DNA from: an uncultured Collinsella sp.
GTDB lineage: Bacteria; Actinomycetota; Coriobacteriia; Coriobacteriales; Coriobacteriaceae
DNA length: 22,361 nucleotides
Assembly (NCBI GenBank): GCA_900552155.1
Contig: URYU01000010.1
Span: forward strand, 1 to 22,361
Reading direction: 5' to 3'
Shown here: piece by piece, positions 15,689-22,361 of the stretch
Layout of the letters: each line of letters starts with the position of its first letter
Numbering within the stretch: the stretch's first letter is position 1
The notes under the pieces: generated by a model
The model's database searches: none
What the model saw: the letters and a program-made list of their open reading frames with translations, nothing else
Told to the model about the DNA's origin: nothing
Translations under genes and position numbers: made by a program

Positions 15689-17194
15689 CTATTTATCGAT
15701 CGTCTCGATAGTGCTCTCGCCGATCTTGCCGCGCTCCCAGCGACCATTCGACAGGTCGTTGGAAATGGAATTGAACTTCTTCTCGGTAATGTCGTAGAGA
15801 GCGAAGATAATCAAGGCTGCTACCAGAAGGGCGCAGGCGGGATAAATCGTCAGAGCGCCCTTGATGCCAAGCAGCGTGGCAGCCGTCTGGGGCTTATTTG
15901 CCACATATCCGGTAAGGGCAAGGATGCCGCCGGAAATGATCGCGGCAAGGGATTGCGCAAGCTTACGAGAAAAGTTGAACGCGGCGTAGGTCGTACCCTC
16001 CTTGCGGATTCCCGTGTGCCATTCACCGTAATCGATAACATCGGAAACCAAGTTCCAGGTGATACCGTTGGGGATGGCAAGCGCGACGTAGCCGATGGTG
16101 ACGAAGATGATGAACGTCACGGTATTGGTCGGCAGGATGAAGTTGAGGCCGTTTGCCACGGCACCGACGATAAAGCAGGCAACGCACGTGCGCTTCTTGC
16201 CAAAATGCTTGACGAGCGTCGGGATGGCGAGAATGGCGACAACCGACGTTCCGATCATGATGCCGTTGACAATGGGCTGCAACGCGATGTTACCCAGGTT
16301 GTACTGGCAGAAATACACCATCATGGTGTTGTTGGTATTCATGGCCGAGATGGTAAACAGCGTAAGCAGGATAACTGCTCCCAGGTTCTTGTTGGTGAAA
16401 ACGACCTTGAAATACGTGCTGAATGCGCTCGACTTCTTGCCGGCCTTTCCCGCAGCCTTCTCCTCGGCCTGTCGATCGATACGGATATGCTCGCGCGTTC
16501 CCAAAAAGCAGATGGCGAATCCGGCGATGCCACACAGTCCCATGACGACAGCTGCAATCGTATAGCCGTGCGGATTGCCGTCGAGCGTGTCGCCACCCGC
16601 AAAGAACAGGACCAATGGGATGAACGCTACGCCCGTGATGAGCTGTGCGCAGAGCGAACCGGCCTGGCGCGTTGACGCCATGTGCGCGCGGGCATCGACG
16701 TCACGCGTCATTACCGTGGCCAGAGATCCGTATGGCACGTTGGTGAAGCTGTATACGACGCCCCAGATCATGTAAGTTATCAGCGCATAGGCGATTTTAC
16801 CCGCCATGGGAATATCGGGCGCAGTGAAGGTCACCACGGTTAGAACGGCAAGGATCACGGCCGAAACCATCATGACCGGACGAAACCGACCGTGCTTGCC
16901 AATCTTCATTCTACCGTCGACGAATGCACCGGCAATCGGGTCCATGAACGCATCGAAAATCTTGGTGACGGCGAAAATCAGGCTCACTACGCCTGGCGAA
17001 ATCAGACAGATGTCAGTGTAGAACTTGGTCAGATATGCTTGTCCTTGATCGAACATGAATCCGTTGCCCAAATCGCCAAAGCCATAGCAGATTTTCTCAC
17101 GCCAGCTCAGCTTGATATCCTGCGAGCTCTGCATCGATCTCGAATCCGCCTGAGCAGACACGATCTGCTCGTTTTTCTGTTGCCCTGTTACCAT
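15689..17194 (-). CDS. GPH-family sugar:cation symporter, probable hexuronate/hexuronide transporter
   Basis: 501 aa from ATG 17194. Glycoside-pentoside-hexuronide:cation symporter (MelB/UidB type, MFS fold): CYGFGDLGNGFMFDQ in the first span, KIFDAFMDPIAGAFVDGR, TNVPYGSLATVMTRD, and DYGEWHTGIRKEGTTYAAF before the last third are characteristic. About twelve hydrophobic spans are visible, with a charged central loop (EEKAAGKAGKKSS). Position between uxaC and uxaB makes galacturonate, glucuronate or a uronide the likely cargo; substrate is inferred from context only. The open frame reaches 17236, but AAAGGGGAGG (17201-17210) selects ATG 17194. The uxaC stop (17245) is 50 bp upstream, so the genes are very likely cotranscribed. 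Confidence 0.9.
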   Translation of the reverse strand: MVTGQQKNEQIVSAQADSRSMQSSQDIKLSWREKICYGFGDLGNGFMFDQGQAYLTKFYTDICLISPGVVSLIFAVTKIFDAFMDPIAGAFVDGRMKIGKHGRFRPVMMVSAVILAVLTVVTFTAPDIPMAGKIAYALITYMIWGVVYSFTNVPYGSLATVMTRDVDARAHMASTRQAGSLCAQLITGVAFIPLVLFFAGGDTLDGNPHGYTIAAVVMGLCGIAGFAICFLGTREHIRIDRQAEEKAAGKAGKKSSAFSTYFKVVFTNKNLGAVILLTLFTISAMNTNNTMMVYFCQYNLGNIALQPIVNGIMIGTSVVAILAIPTLVKHFGKKRTCVACFIVGAVANGLNFILPTNTVTFIIFVTIGYVALAIPNGITWNLVSDVIDYGEWHTGIRKEGTTYAAFNFSRKLAQSLAAIISGGILALTGYVANKPQTAATLLGIKGALTIYPACALLVAALIIFALYDITEKKFNSISNDLSNGRWERGKIGESTIETIDK

Positions 17195-17244
17195 ATGGTC
17201 CCTCCCCTTTGCAACCGATTTCACCAATCGGAGCACATACAGAT

Positions 17245-18672
17245 CTATGCTTCGGCGGTGTCCAGATCGAAGCCAAAGTAGCGAACGGAATTGTTGTAGC
17301 TGATATCGCGCACGATGGTGCCCAGCAGCTCCATGTCGGCCGGATACTTGCCCTGCTCAACCCACTCGCCGATCACGCTACACAGCACGCGACGGAAATA
17401 CTCGTGGCGCGGGTAGGACAAGAAGGAGCGGGAGTCGGTGAGCATGCCGACAAAGTTGCCCAGGACGCCCTCGTTGGCCAGAGCCGTGAGCTGCTCGCGC
17501 ATACCGACCTCGTTGTCGTTGAACCACCAGGCGGAACCGTTCTGGATCTTACCGGCGGTCGGAGCCTCCTGGAAACAGCCCATCACGGTATCGATCATGG
17601 TGTTGTCGATGGGGTTCAAGCTGTACAGGATGGTCTTGGGCAAGCCGCAGGTCTCCTGGATGGAGTTGAGGAAATCGGCGAGCTGGTCGGACGGCGTGTA
17701 GTTGGAGATGCAATCGTAGCCGGTATCGGGGCCGAGCTTGGCAAACATGGCGCGGTTGTTGTCGCGCTTGCAGCCAAAGTGCAGCTGCATGGCCCAGCCC
17801 AGACGGACATACTCGCCCGCGACAAACTGCATAAAGGCGGTCTTGTACTTAAGGACCTCTTCCTCGGTGAGCGGCTCGGCAGCCAGGCCCTTGGCAAAGA
17901 TGGCCTCAATCTCATCGGCGGTAGCCGGGACATACATAACGTAATCGAGTGCGTGGTCGGAGGCGCGGCAGCCCAGCTCGTGGGCAACATCGTAGCGCTT
18001 GGAGATGGCGGACTTCATGCCCTCAAAGTCGCTGACCTCAACGCCGGCAACCTCGGAAAGGTGCTTGCAGTAGTCGGCGAACTCCTGGCCGCGCTCGATG
18101 CGCAGAGCGGCGTCGGGGCGCATGGCGGGAACGACCTGAACGTCAAAACTGTCATCGGCGGCAATCTTCTTGTGCCACTCAAAGCTGTCGGCGGGGTCGT
18201 CGGTAGTGCAGATCATGCGGACGTTGGACTGCTTGATCAGGTTGCGGCAGGTAAAGCTGGCCTCGGCGAGCTTGGCGTTGGCAAGGTCCCAGACCTCCTG
18301 GGCAGTCTTGCCGTTGAGGACGCCCTCGTAGCCAAAGTAGCGCTTAAGCTCCAGGTGGCTCCACTCAAAGACGGGGTTGCCAACGCAGCGACCCAGGGTC
18401 TCGGCCCACTTTTGGAACTTCTCGCGAGCAGGGGCATCGCCAGTGATAAAACGCTCGTCGACGCCGTTGGCGCGCATCAGGCGCCACTTGTAGTGGTCGC
18501 CGCCCAGCCAAACCTCGGTGATGTTCTCGAAACGCTTGTCCTCCCAGATCTCCTTGGGAGAAATGTGGCAATGGTAGTCAACGATGGGCATGCCCTCGGC
18601 AAAGTTGTGGAACAGTTCCTCGCCGGTCTTGGTGCTCAGCAGGAAATCCTGATCGTCCATGAAGTTTTTCAT
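17245..18672 (-). CDS. uxaC: Glucuronate/galacturonate isomerase
   Basis: 475 aa from ATG 18672 (E. coli UxaC is 470 aa). It converts D-galacturonate to D-tagaturonate and D-glucuronate to D-fructuronate, the entry step of the pathway. It has an amidohydrolase-like fold; the conserved N-terminal motif VDYHCHISPKEI gives metal-binding histidines, and other family features include RLMRANGVDERFITGD, CTTDDPAD, LHFGCKRDNN and LTDSRSFLSYPRHEYFRR near the end. The frame is open to 18741, but AAAGGGG (18680-18686) at 7-nt spacing selects ATG 18672, and earlier codons run into the operator region. First gene of the operon, under twin LacI-type operators. Confidence 0.97.
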   Translation of the reverse strand: MKNFMDDQDFLLSTKTGEELFHNFAEGMPIVDYHCHISPKEIWEDKRFENITEVWLGGDHYKWRLMRANGVDERFITGDAPAREKFQKWAETLGRCVGNPVFEWSHLELKRYFGYEGVLNGKTAQEVWDLANAKLAEASFTCRNLIKQSNVRMICTTDDPADSFEWHKKIAADDSFDVQVVPAMRPDAALRIERGQEFADYCKHLSEVAGVEVSDFEGMKSAISKRYDVAHELGCRASDHALDYVMYVPATADEIEAIFAKGLAAEPLTEEEVLKYKTAFMQFVAGEYVRLGWAMQLHFGCKRDNNRAMFAKLGPDTGYDCISNYTPSDQLADFLNSIQETCGLPKTILYSLNPIDNTMIDTVMGCFQEAPTAGKIQNGSAWWFNDNEVGMREQLTALANEGVLGNFVGMLTDSRSFLSYPRHEYFRRVLCSVIGEWVEQGKYPADMELLGTIVRDISYNNSVRYFGFDLDTAEA

Positions 18673-18679
18673 CAAACAA

Positions 18680-18686
18680 CCCCTTT
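18680..18686 (-). promoter_or_regulatory. Ribosome binding site deciding the uxaC start
   Basis: AAAGGGG on the minus strand, 7 nt upstream of ATG 18672. An in-frame upstream start at 18741 would lie inside the promoter-proximal operator and upstream of this site. Confidence 0.75.
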
Positions 18687-18725
18687 GTTTGCGGAGCGGG
18701 CGCACAATACGCTCGTCATCCTCTA

Positions 18726-18739
18726 GGTGAACGTTCACC
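18726..18739. promoter_or_regulatory. Proximal LacI-family operator of the uxa operon
   Basis: Perfect 14-bp palindrome GGTGAACGTTCACC with a central CG, the typical architecture for LacI-family binding. It lies just downstream of the candidate -10 (18740-18745), over the expected transcription start of uxaC. The same palindrome recurs 38 bp upstream. Confidence 0.85.
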
Positions 18740-18769
18740 ATCTTAGTGCAAAATGCGTTACGAGGTGAA
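18740..18769 (-). promoter_or_regulatory. Candidate uxaC operon promoter
   Basis: On the minus strand: TTCACC (18764-18769, inside the distal operator) as -35, an 18-bp spacer, and TAAGAT (18740-18745) as -10. The start would fall near 18733, giving a leader of about 60 nt. One operator covers the -35 and the other the start, as expected for repression. Confidence 0.55.
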
Positions 18770-18778
18770 CGTTCACCT
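18763..18778. promoter_or_regulatory. Distal LacI-family operator of the uxa operon
   Basis: Perfect 16-bp palindrome AGGTGAACGTTCACCT sharing all 14 core bases with the proximal site. Centres are 38 bp apart, about 3.6 helical turns. Probably bound by the LacI-type regulator encoded next door. Confidence 0.85.
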
Positions 18779-18854
18779 AACCATCATGGGGCGAACGGTA
18801 GGTTTTGACCGCTTAACGGTTGCCGAGCCATGGACCCTGCGTTGGATCGGCACA

Positions 18855-18894
18855 AAGAAAGGCCACTGACGGCAGATTCGCCATCAGCGGCCTT
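18855..18894 (-). terminator. Terminator of the LacI-family regulator gene
   Basis: Stem 18880-18894 with 18859-18873, loop of 6 nt. In the minus-strand RNA all 15 positions pair, two as G.U (on the plus strand these are A.C mismatches), then the run UUUCUUUG follows. It lies 62 bp after the regulator stop and insulates the regulator from the uxa promoter. Confidence 0.85.
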
Positions 18895-18956
18895 CGAAAC
18901 AATTTTTCGATCCCCAGCCAAAAAGTACGCGGCAAGTAGGGAACTCACTAAACGCA

Positions 18957-20036
18957 TTAGATACCGGCGAGCTCGCAGTAACGATCGACGTTGCTGGCAA
19001 ACACCATCTCAACAGCCCCCTTTTGCACAGGCTCCGCCGGCGTCTTTCCCCACAGCAGGTAATCGCCTAAGGTCTTGGCGCCACGGTATGCCAGACTCAC
19101 CGGGTCCTTGTAGACGATGTTGGTAAAGATGCCCCGACGCAAGGCCAGCGCACTTTCTGGGAACAGGTCGTTGCCGATCACCATTACTTCGCCGGCCTTG
19201 TTAGCCGAGACAAGCGCATCGGCAATCAGCTCAGAGCCCACGGCGAACACGCTGCAGATCAACTCGGGGGCTTCCGATGACTTTAGACGCTGGTTGAGCT
19301 CGTGCTCGAGCTGCTTGACCTGGGCATGAGCACCGGTCAGATCCTCGACCTGCCAGGGAACATTGTGCTCGCGAAGGTAATTGTGGAAGGCGCGAGCGGT
19401 CAAATAGTGCGAGTCGGTATAGGGGTCGCCCGCCAATAAAAGCACGCGGGTATCGGTCCCAGAAGCGTGAACCAGGTTGGCCGCCTGCTCGGCCATCAGG
19501 CTTCCCGCCGTGGAGTAGTCGGCCAAACTAGCGCCCAGGCGATCGAGGTGAGGGCGGTCGCCGTCAACGAGCTCAATCGTCACGCCCGCCTCGGCGATCT
19601 GCCCCAAAAGCTCAGTCGCACGATCGTCGCCCGGCGTATAGGCGAGCAAGCCATCAATCTTCTCGCCCACCTGCAGACGCTCGTCGATTTGCTCAAGTGC
19701 ATCAGCGTAGCCGCCCACGCCAAATTCAACGCGTTCAACGGTAATGCCCTGGTCGATGACCTCTTGCTCAAAGCGATTGCAGCCTTCCCATAGGTAACGG
19801 AAAAAGTACGCTCCCTCGCGCGATGCGCGGGGCAGGCAAAACACCAGATTGATATCCTTGCGGCGCAGGCTTGAGGCACTTGTGTTGCGGTGATAGCCCA
19901 TGGCCTCGGCCTTAGCGTTCACCTTGGCGCGCACGGATTCGCTCACGCCGGCCTTTCCCGTCAGAGCCTTGTGCACGGTATTGATGGAAACGCCAAGCTC
20001 GGCGGCTATGTCCTTCATGGTTACACGAGCGCTCAT
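18957..20036 (-). CDS. LacI-family transcriptional regulator (probable uxa operon repressor)
   Basis: 359 aa. The N-terminal helix-turn-helix and hinge (about 6-50) read MKDIAAELGVSINTVHKALTG then VSESVRAKV and AMGYHRN, with the hinge Leu (ALTG) that LacI proteins insert at a central CpG. The recognition helix has TVHKAL instead of the common TVSRAL. The rest (about 65-359) is a type 1 periplasmic-binding-like effector domain (LVFCLPRASREGAYFF, DGLLAYTPGDDRATELL, LVDGDRPH, VLLLAGDPYTDSHY, VMVIGNDLFPESALALR). Ligand is unknown; a hexuronate or pathway intermediate is likely from context. ATG 20036 has GGAG 8 nt upstream. The gene lies immediately upstream of the uxa operon on the same strand with its own terminator; the two operators there fit its family. 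No copy of the operator is visible before its own start, so I see no sign of autoregulation. Confidence 0.93.
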   Translation of the reverse strand: MSARVTMKDIAAELGVSINTVHKALTGKAGVSESVRAKVNAKAEAMGYHRNTSASSLRRKDINLVFCLPRASREGAYFFRYLWEGCNRFEQEVIDQGITVERVEFGVGGYADALEQIDERLQVGEKIDGLLAYTPGDDRATELLGQIAEAGVTIELVDGDRPHLDRLGASLADYSTAGSLMAEQAANLVHASGTDTRVLLLAGDPYTDSHYLTARAFHNYLREHNVPWQVEDLTGAHAQVKQLEHELNQRLKSSEAPELICSVFAVGSELIADALVSANKAGEVMVIGNDLFPESALALRRGIFTNIVYKDPVSLAYRGAKTLGDYLLWGKTPAEPVQKGAVEMVFASNVDRYCELAGI

Positions 20037-20132
20037 GGGATTACTCCGTTATAGATAAGTTGCCAATTTACAGTTCAGTTAACGATACCCCAAAAATACT
20101 CTTCAACTCGCCGCGCTCGCGCCCAAATGCGC

Positions 20133-20167
20133 AAAGCGCCCCGCGAACGGATGCTCGCGAGGCGCTT
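20133..20167 (-). terminator. Terminator of the FeoB-associated gene
   Basis: AAGCGCC (20134-20140) and GGCGCTT (20161-20167) plus CGCGA/TCGCG inside form a 13-pair stem with an 8-nt loop. One A.C on the plus strand becomes U.G in the minus-strand RNA. The U run is short (UUU), so termination strength is uncertain. It starts 13 bp after the stop at 20181. Confidence 0.65.
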
Positions 20168-20180
20168 GGATGTCTGGACC

Positions 20181-20381
20181 TTATTTGATACCGCGGCCCA
20201 AGTCTTCGGCGATTTTGTCCACGCCCTTAAGTGCGGCGCACGTCTTTTTGTTGGAGCAATGCCCCGTGCAAACGCCACCCTGCGCGCAGTCGACGCAGGT
20301 GCCCTTGCGGTAGATGCGCACGCACACGGCGACAACCGCACTACCGATAACAGCCAGTACAACAATATCGATAGGTGCCAT
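20181..20381 (-). CDS. FeoB-associated Cys-rich membrane protein
   Basis: 66 aa. One N-terminal membrane span (IDIVVLAVIGSAVVAVCV, about 4-21), then a short basic stretch and a cysteine-rich tail (GTCVDCAQGGVCTGHC then KTC) with six Cys. This matches the FeoB-associated Cys-rich membrane protein family, found next to feoB and proposed to assist ferrous iron transport; its biochemical role is not settled. GAGGAGG (20388-20394) lies 6 nt before ATG 20381. It is 205 bp downstream of feoB, but with a strong terminator between, so it may depend on read-through or its own promoter, which I could not identify. Confidence 0.88.
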   Translation of the reverse strand: MAPIDIVVLAVIGSAVVAVCVRIYRKGTCVDCAQGGVCTGHCSNKKTCAALKGVDKIAEDLGRGIK

Positions 20382-20439
20382 AGCAAGCCTCCTCTAGTTA
20401 ACCATCACTTACTTTACCCCATTCTCCACCTACCAAATA

Positions 20440-20513
20440 GGGACAGGTTTATTTTGGTCGGTTTTATCTGCGGAAACGCCACATCTTACTTCTGGAGCAA
20501 AGCAATCTGTCCC
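20440..20513. repeat. Imperfect inverted-repeat element (REP-like)
   Basis: Between feoB and the small gene, GGGACAG (20440-20446) faces CTGTCCC (20507-20513), and pairing continues imperfectly inwards (GGTTTATTTTG against CAAAGCAAT). A small hairpin GCG-GAAA-CGC lies inside near 20470-20480. Its low GC differs from its flanks. This resembles dispersed palindromic elements linked to REP-associated transposases, recognised by general appearance only; no second copy is in the window. Confidence 0.4.
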
Positions 20514-20524
20514 CCCATTGCGTC

Positions 20525-20557
20525 AAAAAGCCCGAGTGTCACTGAGACACCCGGGCT
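20525..20557 (-). terminator. Terminator of feoB
   Basis: Stem 20546-20557 with 20529-20540, 5-nt loop, 12 pairs in the minus-strand RNA including one G.U (A.C on the plus strand), followed by UUUUU (20529-20525). It lies 29 bp after the feoB stop. Confidence 0.88.
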
Positions 20558-20586
20558 CGTGAAAAGGGGCTAATCCTTATTCGGAA

Positions 20587-22361
20587 CTAGGCGGAAACTG
20601 CGGCGGAAGCAGTGTTGGTCTCGTCCTCGTCGGTCCATGCGTGTTTGGGCATGGGACGGAAGATCTGGAAGAGCATCGCGACCAGCAGCACGATAGCCAC
20701 AACCGTCCAGAAGCCAAACTGACCCAGAACAAGCAGGTTGTAGAACTGGTTGATGAACAGGCCGATCACCCAAGCAAAGGCGCACTCGTAGCCGATGGCA
20801 ATCGCGGTCCACTTGCCGGAGTCCATCTGGTTGCGGATAGTGCCCATGGCGGCAAAGCACGGGGCGCACAGCAGGTTGAACGCGCCAAAGGCAACGCAAG
20901 CGCCCATGGTGGGGAACATGCCGGCAAACGCGGTCCACAGGCTCGGGTCGGTCTCGCCCGCGTCGGCGACGGACAGCAGCGAGCCGGCGGTGGCGACGAC
21001 GTTCTCCTTGGCCACAAGGCCCGAGACGGTCAGCGCGGTTGCCTGCCAGGTGCTAAAGCCGAGCGGGGCGAAGATCCAGGCGACCAGGTTGCCGAGCATG
21101 GCGAGCACGGAGTAGTCCATAAACTCCTCGGGGATGCCGTCCATCACAGGCAGGAAGCCAAAGGAACCGTTGTAGCTACCAAAGTTGGACAGGAACCAAA
21201 CCACGACAGTGGAGGCAAAGATGACCGTGCCGGCCTTCTTAATGAAACTGGAAGCTCGTTCCCAAACACTGCGGGCAATGTTGGAAAGGGTCGGCATGTG
21301 GTAAGCTGGCAGTTCCATGATGAAAGGCGCGGGATCTCCGGCAAACAGCTTGGTCTTTTTGAGGATGATCCCAGAAATGATGATGGCTGCAATCCCGACA
21401 AAATAAGCTGAGGGAGCGACCCACCATTCACCGCCGAAATAGGCCCCTGCGACAAGGGCGATGATCGGCATTTTGGCAGAGCAAGGAATCATGGTCGTTG
21501 TCATGATGGTCATGCGGCGGTCAGGCGCATTTTCAATGGTCCGGGAGGCCATGATGGCAGGAACTCCGCAGCCGGAACCAATCAGCATAGGAATGAAAGA
21601 TTTTCCGGACAGCCCAAATTTACGGAAGGCGCGGTCCAGGATGAAGGCGATCCGGGCCATATACCCGCAGGCTTCGAGGAATGCCAGGAAGATAAAGAAG
21701 ACCACCATCTGCGGCACGAAGCCAAGGACGGCACCGACGCCGGAGATGATCCCATCAACGACGAGGCCTTCCAGCCATTCCGCCACCCCCCAGGAAGCCA
21801 TGAGCTCGTGGGCACCGGGAATGACCCATTCTCCAAAAAAGGTATCATTGACCCAGTCCGTTGCTTCTGTTCCGATGGTCGTGACACTGATATAGTAGAC
21901 AAGGAACATGATGACGGCAAAAATGGGGAGTGCCAGGAAACGGTTTGTGACAATGCGGTCGATTTTATCAGAAACAGTCAGACGATGCTTGTCTTTTTTG
22001 ACGAAGCATTTTTCGATGACTTTTGAAACATAGTTGTAGCGTTCGTTGGTAATGATGCTTTCCGCGTCATCATCCATTTCCTTTTCGACGGAGATGATAT
22101 CATCCTCAATGTGGGAAATGAGCTCCGGAGAAAGCTTTAGGGCATCGAGCACATTGGCATCCCGTTCAAAGAGCTTGATGGAGTACCAGCGGCTCTGGGA
22201 TTGGGGAAGGGCGCCCTGCGTGGCTTCTTCGATGTGGGCCAGGGCGTGTTCAACCGGACCGGCAAAGGTATGGATTGGCTCAGCTGGAACCTTGGCCTGA
22301 ACCATTTGCGCAGCTTTTTGGACGAGGGTCTTGATGCCTTCGCCTGTCCGAGCGGAAATTT
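20587..22361 (-). CDS. feoB: Ferrous iron transport protein B (N-terminal part missing)
   Basis: The 3' part of feoB; the frame runs out of the right edge. The first residues in the window, ISARTGEGIKTL, are the G5 (SA) end of the FeoB G-protein domain, so G1-G4 lie outside. After a linker with a YNYVSKVIEKCF stretch comes the membrane domain: Gate-type motifs GSGCGVPAIMASRTIENA and IPCSAKMPIIALVAG, VAKENVVATAG, LLCAPCFAAMGTIRNQMD, and the closing ECAFAWVIGLFINQFYN. The cysteines in the GSGC, PC and APC motifs are typical. FeoB imports Fe2+ across the inner membrane, driven or gated by the G domain. Composition is uneven: the 3' end (about 20587-21130) is high GC like the rest of the window, while upstream of about 21.2 kb GC falls near 50% or lower. 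An in-frame ATG at 22305 is internal, not the start. A feoA would be expected upstream, outside the window. Confidence 0.95.
   Translation of the reverse strand, partial: ISARTGEGIKTLVQKAAQMVQAKVPAEPIHTFAGPVEHALAHIEEATQGALPQSQSRWYSIKLFERDANVLDALKLSPELISHIEDDIISVEKEMDDDAESIITNERYNYVSKVIEKCFVKKDKHRLTVSDKIDRIVTNRFLALPIFAVIMFLVYYISVTTIGTEATDWVNDTFFGEWVIPGAHELMASWGVAEWLEGLVVDGIISGVGAVLGFVPQMVVFFIFLAFLEACGYMARIAFILDRAFRKFGLSGKSFIPMLIGSGCGVPAIMASRTIENAPDRRMTIMTTTMIPCSAKMPIIALVAGAYFGGEWWVAPSAYFVGIAAIIISGIILKKTKLFAGDPAPFIMELPAYHMPTLSNIARSVWERASSFIKKAGTVIFASTVVVWFLSNFGSYNGSFGFLPVMDGIPEEFMDYSVLAMLGNLVAWIFAPLGFSTWQATALTVSGLVAKENVVATAGSLLSVADAGETDPSLWTAFAGMFPTMGACVAFGAFNLLCAPCFAAMGTIRNQMDSGKWTAIAIGYECAFAWVIGLFINQFYNLLVLGQFGFWTVVAIVLLVAMLFQIFRPMPKHAWTDEDETNTASAAVSA

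Noticed and set aside
12501..18882. TGGCGAATCT shared by the uxaA terminator and the regulator terminator, as a possible common element.
   Set aside because: It is only 10 bases, lies at different positions in the two hairpins and flanking bases do not match; chance is sufficient.
22303..22305. ATG at 22305 as the feoB start.
   Set aside because: The upstream codons in the window encode the G5 end of the G domain in the same frame, so the ATG is internal.

Overview
The window looks like a chromosomal segment of a high-GC gut actinobacterium of the Coriobacteriia, most likely Collinsella or a close relative. This is inferred from GC-rich codon use, GGAGG-type ribosome binding sites, the gene families present (BaiCD/BaiH-like flavoenzyme, actinobacterial-style KdpD, FeoB with a Cys-rich partner) and general resemblance. 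No rRNA or other taxonomic marker is present. I saw no tRNA, rRNA, CRISPR array or transposase gene. Both ends cut a gene: an RpiB/LacA/LacB-family isomerase at the left and feoB at the right.

Layout. (1) 2-430 (+): 3' part of an RpiB-like isomerase, followed by a strong terminator. (2) 551-2500 (-): a flavin/4Fe-4S NADH:flavin oxidoreductase. (3) 2746-11010: a complete potassium-uptake locus. kdpF-kdpA-kdpB-kdpC read leftwards from a central regulatory region (7334-7577), and kdpD-kdpE read rightwards from the same region. kdpF (28 codons) is very short and easily missed. (4) 11108-12325 (-): a GltD-like flavoprotein. (5) 12533-18672 (-): a hexuronate catabolic operon in the order uxaC, GPH-family symporter, uxaB, uxaA. 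It imports hexuronate and carries it through tagaturonate and altronate to 2-keto-3-deoxygluconate. (6) 18957-20036 (-): a LacI-family regulator directly upstream of that operon, with two perfect palindromic operators (18726-18739 and 18763-18778) bracketing a plausible uxaC promoter. (7) 20181-20381 and 20587-22361 (-): a FeoB-associated Cys-rich membrane protein and the C-terminal two thirds or so of FeoB.

How the parts work together. KdpD/KdpE would sense K+ limitation or turgor and switch on kdpFABC; an 11-bp-spaced direct repeat in the shared upstream region is a candidate KdpE site. The LacI-type protein would hold the uxa operon off until a hexuronate-derived inducer appears. KDG kinase and aldolase, needed to finish the pathway, are not in the window. 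FeoB and its small partner are for ferrous iron uptake.

Most notable observations. First, a 91-bp intergenic repeat (2607-2697 and 11016-11106, two mismatches, same orientation) exactly brackets the whole 8.3-kb kdp locus, so the locus could be gained or lost as a module by recombination. Second, feoB is a compositional mosaic: its 3' end is typical high-GC sequence, while everything upstream of about 21.1-21.25 kb has much lower GC and different codon use, as expected from recombination with a foreign feoB. I did not find a clearly new multi-gene system; most genes belong to known families.
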